Under the pieces are notes generated by a model, which did not search any database, was not told where the DNA came from, and saw only the letters and a program-made list of their open reading frames with translations. Below are positions 6,348 through 11,928 of a DNA stretch of 11,928 nucleotides, piece after piece; the first letter of the stretch is position 1; every line of letters begins with the position of its first letter. A program made the position numbers and the translations under genes. The DNA is from JBFMAE01 sp040756085. GTDB lineage: Bacteria > Desulfobacterota > BSN033 > UBA1163. The stretch is taken from NCBI GenBank assembly GCA_040756085.1, contig JBFMAE010000354.1, positions 1 to 11,928 on the forward strand. Direction: 5' to 3'.

Positions 6348-7115
6348 ATGGTTTGGGGAGGTTTGAGAAAGAGAGTGTTAGCAGGAGAATGTGTCTATGG
6401 AACAATGATCCGTCAGGCTCGGGATCCAGGAGCACCGGTCATCTATGCCGCAGCAGGTTTTGATTTCGTCTTCATCGATATGGAACATGGAAACTACTCC
6501 ATGGAAACCGTGGCAGACCTGATCCGGGGTGCTAAGTCAGCAGGGATTGCACCCGTCATCAGGGTTCCTCACCTGGAGACTCACTTCATCTCAAGGGTTT
6601 TAGATGCAGGGGCAGAAGGGATTATGGTCCCCATGACCTCCACAAGGGAACAGGCTGAGTCGATCGTCCGTTACGGTAAATATACTCCGCTGGGACAGCG
6701 CGGGTTTGGGACCCAGACTGGTCAGACCGACTACCAACCTTTGAAGGTCGTTGAGTTTATGAAAGAGGCGAATGAGCATACCCTGATGATCGCACAGATC
6801 GAGACCCGGAGTGCCATCGAAAATATTGATGCGATTCTGAGTGTAGAAGGGATCGATGTAGGTTTAATAGGTCCCAATGACCTTTCCATTTCCTTAGATG
6901 TACCTGAACAGATGGGTTCGGAGATATTGACGAAAGTCATTGACAAAGTGATCGAGACGGGAAAGGAGAAAAGAAAGGCTACCGGCATTCACATTGGGAA
7001 TATCGAGACCCTGAGGGAAGGTCGGGCAAAGGGGATGACCGTCCTGGCTTATTCAACAGATATCGGTTTTCAATACTATGCCTCCAAGTCGAGCCTCGAA
7101 GAGCTAAAACGATAG
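6348..7115 (+). CDS. HpcH/HpaI-family class II aldolase/citrate-lyase-like enzyme
   Basis: 255 aa from ATG 6348, preceded by GGGGGA at a good distance; a GTG at 6336 would add four residues. The family splits or forms 2-keto-3-deoxy acids from pyruvate (or a related donor) and an aldehyde, using a divalent metal. Seen: GFDFVFIDMEHG with catalytic His47, IRVP with Arg72, AGAEGIMVPM (87-96), the metal ligands Glu152 (AQIET) and Asp178 in IGPNDLS (family norm GPADLS), and the RGFG loop (118-121). The length is standard. The exact substrate (4-hydroxy-2-oxoheptanedioate, dehydrodeoxyglucarate or rhamnonate type) cannot be read from the sequence. It stands alone after a repeat-rich gap and converges on the ABC-importer operon with two bases between stop codons. 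A metabolic link to the importer is possible but not shown. Confidence 0.9.
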   Translation: MVWGGLRKRVLAGECVYGTMIRQARDPGAPVIYAAAGFDFVFIDMEHGNYSMETVADLIRGAKSAGIAPVIRVPHLETHFISRVLDAGAEGIMVPMTSTREQAESIVRYGKYTPLGQRGFGTQTGQTDYQPLKVVEFMKEANEHTLMIAQIETRSAIENIDAILSVEGIDVGLIGPNDLSISLDVPEQMGSEILTKVIDKVIETGKEKRKATGIHIGNIETLREGRAKGMTVLAYSTDIGFQYYASKSSLEELKR

Positions 7116-7117
7116 AT

Positions 7118-8095
<978 letters not shown>

Positions 8096-8181
8096 ATTAG
8101 AATATCTTGCTAATCAAATTTTTCGTGATGGGTTGGTCACATCCGCACAATGAAAATGGATAATCCTCCTGAAAATAATAT

Positions 8182-8338
8182 CGGGTAAGGGAGGCTTTAG
8201 TCTCCCATTTAAGAGGGCGACCTGCCTTCGCCGAAACGCTCTTGCCTGCCAAAGAACTTGTCCCGCCTGCCATAGAACTTGTTCGGCGGACAGGTCGCCA
8301 AGCAGGTCGTGCAGGCAGGCTAAAGTCGCTCTTACCCG
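8182..8338. repeat. ~157 bp palindromic element between dppD and dppF (REP/MITE-like)
   Basis: The 302 bp gap 8096-8397 is mostly this element. Its ends are imperfect inverted repeats: GGGTAAGGGAGGCTTTAG at 8183-8200 faces CTAAAGTCGCTCTTACCC at 8320-8337 (15 of 18 pair), and one more pair extends each end. Nested inside are a perfect 9-bp pair GGCGACCTG (8216-8224)/CAGGTCGCC (8291-8299), and an 18-bp direct repeat GCCTGCC(A)AAGAACTTGT at 8244-8261 and 8265-8282 (17 of 18). The element is richer in G+C than the AT-rich bases either side. No open reading frame of note lies in it. It looks like a non-coding mobile or REP-type insertion that would fold strongly in the dpp mRNA. Confidence 0.7.
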
Positions 8339-8397
8339 TTTAATTCAATGTTGCTATTTTCTATCTAATCCTATTAAAACACCCCCAGGTTGTTTTA

Positions 8398-9369
8398 TTA
8401 GTTATTTAAATCTGCCCAACATGCAGCCCAATGGTCCGGGTCCACAGGTTTTAACTCCGGCCTCTCAAGAGAACATCGTTCCAATCGATGGAAACATCTC
8501 GGGAAAAAGGAACATCCGGGTAAGAGTCGGATTAGGTTAGGAGGTTGCCCCTCGATCGGAACCAATCGTTCCTTGCGGGGCTGATCGAGTCTTGGCACAG
8601 AGGCCAGAAGCCCTATGGTATAGGGATGTCTTGGGTGTCCATAGACTTCGATCGCTGGACCCAGTTCAACAATTCTACCTGCATACATGACCGCCATTCG
8701 ATTGACATGCCTGGCCACCACACCTAAGTTATGTGTAATCAGAATGACCGCGGTTCTAAGCTTCGATGTCAACTCCTTGATGATCTCTAAAAGTTGGGCC
8801 TGGATCGTCACATCGACAGCCGTCGTGGGTTCATCGGCAATGAGAAGTTTCGGGCTACAACTAAGGGCCATCGCAATCATCACTCTTTGACGCATCCCTC
8901 CACTGAACTGGTGGGGGTAATCATCGATTCGCCTTTCGGCGCCCGGGATTCCCACCATCTTCAGAAGCCTCAGAACTTCCTCTCTGGCCTCTTTCTTGTT
9001 GAGATTTCGGTGAAGTTCAAGGGCTTCTCCGATCTGGAGTCCAATAGTCAGGACAGGGTTGAGGGAGGTCATCGGCTCCTGAAAAATCATGGCGATCCGG
9101 TTCCCACGGATATCGCGGATCTCATCTTCAGAGATCTTCAGGAGATCCTTTCCTTCGAAGATCATTTCTCCTCCAACAATCTTTCCCGGAGGATTGGGAA
9201 TCAAACGAAGGAGAGAGAGGGCGCTGACGCTCTTTCCACACCCGCTCTCACCTACCAATCCCAATGTTTCACCCTCCTTGAGATCATAGGAGATGCCATC
9301 CACCGCCTTTATGATTCCTGCTTCGGTATAAAAATAAGTTTTTAAATTTCTGACCTGGAGCAGATTCAT
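8398..9369 (-). CDS. dppD: Dipeptide/oligopeptide ABC importer ATP-binding protein, DppD/OppD type
   Basis: 323 aa, full length. Walker A GESGCGKS (40-47), Q-loop Q97, signature FSGGM (155-159), Walker B LLIADE (175-180), and ITHNLGVVA with the H-loop His. The D-loop reads TTAVDV, with Val185 where most relatives have Leu. The C-terminal extension has RHPYTIGLL and C286-x5-C292-x6-C299-x17-C317, the same cysteine spacing as DppF here. Such four-cysteine tails are typical of the Opp/Dpp ATPase family and have been proposed or seen to hold an iron-sulphur cluster in some members (from memory). It pairs with DppF beneath DppB/DppC. The gap to dppC (130 bp) holds two hairpins. The ribosome site is weak (GAG six bases ahead of the ATG). 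Confidence 0.92.
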   Translation of the reverse strand: MNLLQVRNLKTYFYTEAGIIKAVDGISYDLKEGETLGLVGESGCGKSVSALSLLRLIPNPPGKIVGGEMIFEGKDLLKISEDEIRDIRGNRIAMIFQEPMTSLNPVLTIGLQIGEALELHRNLNKKEAREEVLRLLKMVGIPGAERRIDDYPHQFSGGMRQRVMIAMALSCSPKLLIADEPTTAVDVTIQAQLLEIIKELTSKLRTAVILITHNLGVVARHVNRMAVMYAGRIVELGPAIEVYGHPRHPYTIGLLASVPRLDQPRKERLVPIEGQPPNLIRLLPGCSFFPRCFHRLERCSLERPELKPVDPDHWAACWADLNN

Positions 9370-9397
9370 ATTTTCTCGTTACTCTCTCCGAACTCCT

Positions 9398-9447
9398 GTA
9401 CGGAACGGTTTCCCGTGGTCGGGTCTTATCGACAAACCGTTCCCTAC
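9398..9447. repeat. Hairpin 1 in the dppC-dppD gap
   Basis: GTACGGAACGGTTT (9398-9411) faces AAACCGTTCCCTAC (9434-9447), with 13 of 14 bases pairing. Inside the loop a second small stem, CCCG-tggt-CGGG (9412-9423), can form. It lies in the 130 bp non-coding gap between the dppC stop and dppD start. No T-run follows on the transcribed strand, so it is not a standard terminator. Confidence 0.65.
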
Positions 9448-9454
9448 CGAACTC

Positions 9455-9485
9455 CCTGCCCTGTACCGTTCTGGTGCAGGGCAGG
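9455..9485. repeat. Hairpin 2 in the dppC-dppD gap
   Basis: CCTGCCCTG (9455-9463) pairs perfectly with CAGGGCAGG (9477-9485). The inner ACC/GGT (9465-9467/9473-9475) extends the stem around a 5-nt loop after one mismatch. It begins about 14 bases after the dppC stop codon in the direction of transcription. The CCGAACTCC string just before it (9448-9456) repeats the one before hairpin 1 (9389-9397), so the two hairpins look like duplicated or composite repeat units. Confidence 0.65.
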
Positions 9486-9499
9486 CAGGCTAACTGTTT

Positions 9500-10375
9500 T
9501 TATGTCTTCAACCTCGGATCTAAGGCATCTCTCAGCCCGTCACCCAACAAATTAAACCCCAGCACTGTAATGAAGATCATCAGCCCAGGAAAGGTCGCCA
9601 CATGGGCTGCTACACGAATATAGAGTCTTCCTCCGTTGAGCATGGCTCCCCATTCAGCAGTGGGTGGATTGACTCCCAGCCCAAGAAACCCCAGACCAGC
9701 CGCCCAGAGGATCGCTGTAGCCATATGGAGAGTGGATTGAACGATGATCGGAGAAAGGCTATTGGGAAGGAGATGTTGAAGGGTGATCCTTAAATTGCTT
9801 GCACCCATCGACTTTGCTGCTTCAACGAATTGTCTCGCCTTAATGGCTAACACCGAACTCCTTGCCAATCGGGCATAGACAGGGATGGTTGAAATTCCAA
9901 CAGCCATCATCACATTGTGGAGCCCTACGCCCAGCATAGCGATCAGCAATAAAGCTAAAAGGATTCCAGGAAAGGCAAGCAGGGTATCAACGAATCGTTG
10001 AACGACGAAATCAACTTTCCCACCGTAGTAGGCGGAAACGACACCTATGGGGACACCCACCAGAACACCAATCGAGATGACGATAATCCCGATGAGTAGA
10101 GAGATACGAGCACCGTATATGATTCGGCTGAGGATGCATCTCCCCAATTCATCCCTCCCCAGGGGATAATCCCAGGAAGGTGTGGACAGTTTATGGGCCA
10201 GGCTATGCTCATAAGGATCATGAGGTGCAAGAAAGGGGGCCAGGAGTGCTGAAAATAGAAAGAGGAGCACGATGATTAGACCGAGCAAGGCCGTGAACCT
10301 CTTAGAGAGGCGACGGAGCACCTCCCGGAACTGACTCCATTCTCTCATTTCTTCCTTTTGAAGAGTTTCTTGCAT
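9500..10375 (-). CDS. dppC: Dipeptide/oligopeptide ABC importer permease, DppC/OppC type
   Basis: 291 aa from ATG 10375 (a TTG directly before it is in frame), with GGAG eight bases ahead. Residues about 29-50 form the N-terminal OppC-type membrane segment, followed by the family's periplasmic APHDP stretch and YPLGRDELGRCILSR (70-84). Relatives usually have Asp in place of Cys80. Further membrane segments lie at about 92-114, 135-160, 205-230 and 255-280. The EAA loop that docks on the ATPases starts at E185-A-A (EAAKSMGASNLRI...LLPN). It follows dppB by 21 bp, so the two permeases are clearly co-transcribed. It ends 130 bp before dppD, with hairpins between. Confidence 0.93.
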   Translation of the reverse strand: MQETLQKEEMREWSQFREVLRRLSKRFTALLGLIIVLLFLFSALLAPFLAPHDPYEHSLAHKLSTPSWDYPLGRDELGRCILSRIIYGARISLLIGIIVISIGVLVGVPIGVVSAYYGGKVDFVVQRFVDTLLAFPGILLALLLIAMLGVGLHNVMMAVGISTIPVYARLARSSVLAIKARQFVEAAKSMGASNLRITLQHLLPNSLSPIIVQSTLHMATAILWAAGLGFLGLGVNPPTAEWGAMLNGGRLYIRVAAHVATFPGLMIFITVLGFNLLGDGLRDALDPRLKT

Positions 10376-10396
10376 CAAGAATGCTCCACCATCCTT

Positions 10397-11320
10397 CTAA
10401 TGGTACCGGATGCGAGGATCAAGATACGAATATAGAATATCCACGATCAGATTGACGAAGATGAACATCGTCGCAACTACCAATACAACACCCTGAACCA
10501 CAGGATAGTCTCGTGAGAGAATCGCCTCCACCAGCAGTCGGCCTATACCCGGCCAGGCAAAGACGATCTCTGTTAGCACCGCTCCGCCCAACAATATCCC
10601 TGTCTGGAGACCGATCACCGTCACGACTGGAATGAGTGCATTTTTCAGGGCATGTCGAGAGATCACCAACTTCTCTGATAATCCTTTTGCCCTTGCGGTT
10701 CGGATATAATCGAGCCGGATGACTTCGAGCATGCTTGAACGCGTCATTCGTGCAATAATCGCTGTGGAGTTAGCACCCAAAGTGATTGCCGGAAGGATGA
10801 GGTGTTTAAAGCTATCTGCTCCCACTGCAGGAAACCAGCCCAGTTTGATTGAGAAGAGAAGCATGAGCATCAATCCCAACCAGAAGACTGGCATCGACAA
10901 TCCAAACAGTGCGACGAGCATGCTGAGATAGTCAAATTTTGAATTCTGTTTCACTCCTGCAACAATTCCGGTCAATACTCCAAAAAACGTTGCAATCAAG
11001 ATGCTGGCCAATGCGAGCAAGAGGGTATTTGGAAATCGGGCCATGATCTCTTTTGTCACAGGGAGCCCTGTTCGGGTTGATGTCCCTAAATCTCCTTTGA
11101 AGAGATTTCGAATAAAGATGAAGTATTGCGTGACAGGGTGTTTATCCAATCCGAGTTGGGCTCGAATCTGCTCCACCTGATCTTTGGTCGCATGAGGACC
11201 GGCCATGACATACCCCGGATCCCCAGGGATCACTCTGACCATCGTGAAAATAATCAGAGAAACTCCAAAGAGAACGGGGATCATGATGAGAAGCCTTCGG
11301 ATGATATATTGTCCTGTCAT
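10397..11320 (-). CDS. dppB: Dipeptide/oligopeptide ABC importer permease, DppB/OppB type
   Basis: 307 aa from ATG 11320, which gives the family-typical start (MTGQYIIRRLLIMIPVLFGV). An in-frame TTG at 11335 would add five residues and neither has a strong ribosome site. The first membrane segment is at about 10-29, followed by RVIPGDP (29-35) as in other DppB proteins, then the periplasmic region and five more segments (about 100-122, 134-157, 175-190, 232-255, 277-297). The EAA-type loop is at about 205-230 (YIRTARAKGLSEKLVISRHALKNALIP). The C-terminus YLDPRIRY is also typical. It forms the translocation channel with DppC. It lies 100 bp after the binding-protein gene, with a large stem-loop between. 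Confidence 0.93.
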   Translation of the reverse strand: MTGQYIIRRLLIMIPVLFGVSLIIFTMVRVIPGDPGYVMAGPHATKDQVEQIRAQLGLDKHPVTQYFIFIRNLFKGDLGTSTRTGLPVTKEIMARFPNTLLLALASILIATFFGVLTGIVAGVKQNSKFDYLSMLVALFGLSMPVFWLGLMLMLLFSIKLGWFPAVGADSFKHLILPAITLGANSTAIIARMTRSSMLEVIRLDYIRTARAKGLSEKLVISRHALKNALIPVVTVIGLQTGILLGGAVLTEIVFAWPGIGRLLVEAILSRDYPVVQGVVLVVATMFIFVNLIVDILYSYLDPRIRYH

Positions 11321-11340
11321 TTTTGAATCGCTCAATAAGA

Positions 11341-11394
11341 GAAGGGGTCAACTCTTCTTTCCGTAGAATCTTTAAAGAAAAAGTCGACCCCTTC
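11341..11394 (-). repeat. Long stem-loop between the substrate-binding protein gene and dppB
   Basis: GAAGGGGTCAACT (11341-11353) faces AGTCGACCCCTTC (11382-11394), pairing at 12 of 13. TTCTTT (11355-11360) and AAAGAA (11374-11379) then extend the stem past a small bulge, leaving a loop of about 13 nt. It starts 26 bases after the binding-protein stop codon in the direction of transcription. The transcribed strand continues TCTTATTG, a poor U-tract, so full termination is unlikely. Partial termination or protection of the upstream mRNA is more likely. Confidence 0.65.
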
Positions 11395-11420
11395 AATGGC
11401 TTCTGTGGATGGAGCTCTCC

Positions 11421-11928
11421 TTATTCTATTCTTGCCAATTTTGCGATGACTCTTTCTGTTGGGTGGACAATGATGTCCTTCACATTTACTCTGACCCCAA
11501 CCATCTGAACCTCGCTGTGGAGGAAGAGCCAGGGGGCATCATCATTAATGATCATCATGGCTTCCTTATAGAGCCTCTTGCGTTCCTCAGGATTGGCTGT
11601 GCTCCTTGCGGCATCCAACAACTGATCCAGCTTCTCATTTTTAAAGAAGGAGGCGTTCATCCCTTTCTTCGGCCATTCTCCGGAGTGGAAGAGGGTATAA
11701 AGTCCATAGTCAGCATCCCCTGTTACACACCCCCAGCCCAGCATATAGATTTTATGCTCCACTACCTCTTTTTCACGGAGAATCATGGGGAGATAAGTTC
11801 CCCATTCCATCATCTTGATATCTGCCTTGACCCCAACTTTCAGAAGATCTGCCGCCACAGCCGTCGCAACGGAGACATCCATATAATATCGGCCGACGGC
11901 AGGATGGAGGGTCGTTTCGAATCCTTTT
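11421..11928 (-). CDS. dppA: Extracellular solute-binding protein, family 5 (DppA/OppA type; C-terminal part only)
   Basis: The frame is open from the right edge of the window to a TAA at 11421, giving the last 168 residues; the N-terminus and signal peptide lie outside. The visible part fits the C-terminal lobe of peptide/nickel-binding proteins: GFETTLHPAVGRYYMDV, AVAADLLKVGVKADIKMMEWGTYLP, GWGCVTGDADYGLYTLFHSG, LDQLLDAARSTANPEERKRLYKEAMMIINDDAPWLFLHSE and a final VIVHP-like segment. It would capture the solute in the periplasm and pass it to DppBC. Its position as first gene of the operon is the usual layout. The ligand cannot be inferred with confidence; the presence of the peptide-family ATPases only says peptide, nickel or a similar solute. 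Confidence 0.9.
   Translation of the reverse strand, partial: KGFETTLHPAVGRYYMDVSVATAVAADLLKVGVKADIKMMEWGTYLPMILREKEVVEHKIYMLGWGCVTGDADYGLYTLFHSGEWPKKGMNASFFKNEKLDQLLDAARSTANPEERKRLYKEAMMIINDDAPWLFLHSEVQMVGVRVNVKDIIVHPTERVIAKLARIE

Noticed and set aside
8096..8180. A possible tiny leader peptide before dppF: AGGAGG on the minus strand at about 8165-8170 and a 17-codon TTG-started frame ending just before the dppF ATG.
   Set aside because: The spacing from AGGAGG to the TTG is about 14 bases, too long for normal initiation, and the peptide shows no regulatory residue pattern.

Overview
The window looks like a chromosomal segment from a Gram-negative, anaerobic-type bacterium of the Desulfobacterota (old Deltaproteobacteria), probably uncultured. 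This is an inference from gene content: a complete lipid A gene (lpxC domain), a CsgG-like outer-membrane-type lipoprotein, a textbook sigma-54 promoter, a radical SAM enzyme with extra cysteine clusters, an NtrX-like receiver domain, moderate G+C, and AT-rich intergenic repeats. No rRNA, tRNA, CRISPR array, transposase or phage gene was found.

Left part (1-3013, all on the minus strand). A SIR2-type NAD-dependent deacylase (2210-3013) is followed by a two-gene unit. That unit has a lipoprotein with a CsgG-like domain and a C-terminal bacterial SH3 domain (947-1978), then a membrane-anchored protein with four zinc ribbons that runs off the left edge (1-915). A near-perfect -24/-12 sigma-54 promoter (2060-2076) sits in the gap before the lipoprotein, so this pair is probably transcribed on demand by an enhancer-binding activator that lies outside the window.

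Middle part (3104-7115, plus strand). Divergent from the SIR2 gene is a PflA-like radical SAM protein (3104-4132). Then comes the most unusual gene: a response-regulator receiver domain fused to a full-length LpxC deacetylase (4243-5613), with phosphorylation residues and LpxC catalytic residues all intact. It is followed by a small HTH_17/excisionase-fold DNA-binding protein (5661-6053), a weak terminator-like hairpin, an AT-rich spacer with TTGACATTT repeats, and an HpcH/HpaI-family aldolase (6348-7115).

Right part (7118-11928, minus strand). This is a complete-looking peptide/nickel-type ABC importer operon in the order substrate-binding protein (partial, off the right edge), DppB, DppC, DppD, DppF. 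Three of its four intergenic gaps carry large palindromes: a long stem-loop after the binding-protein gene, a double hairpin between dppC and dppD, and a ~157 bp element with imperfect terminal inverted repeats between dppD and dppF. These may tune the stoichiometry of the operon, or they may simply be REP/MITE-like insertions. The operon converges on the aldolase gene with only two bases between the stop codons.
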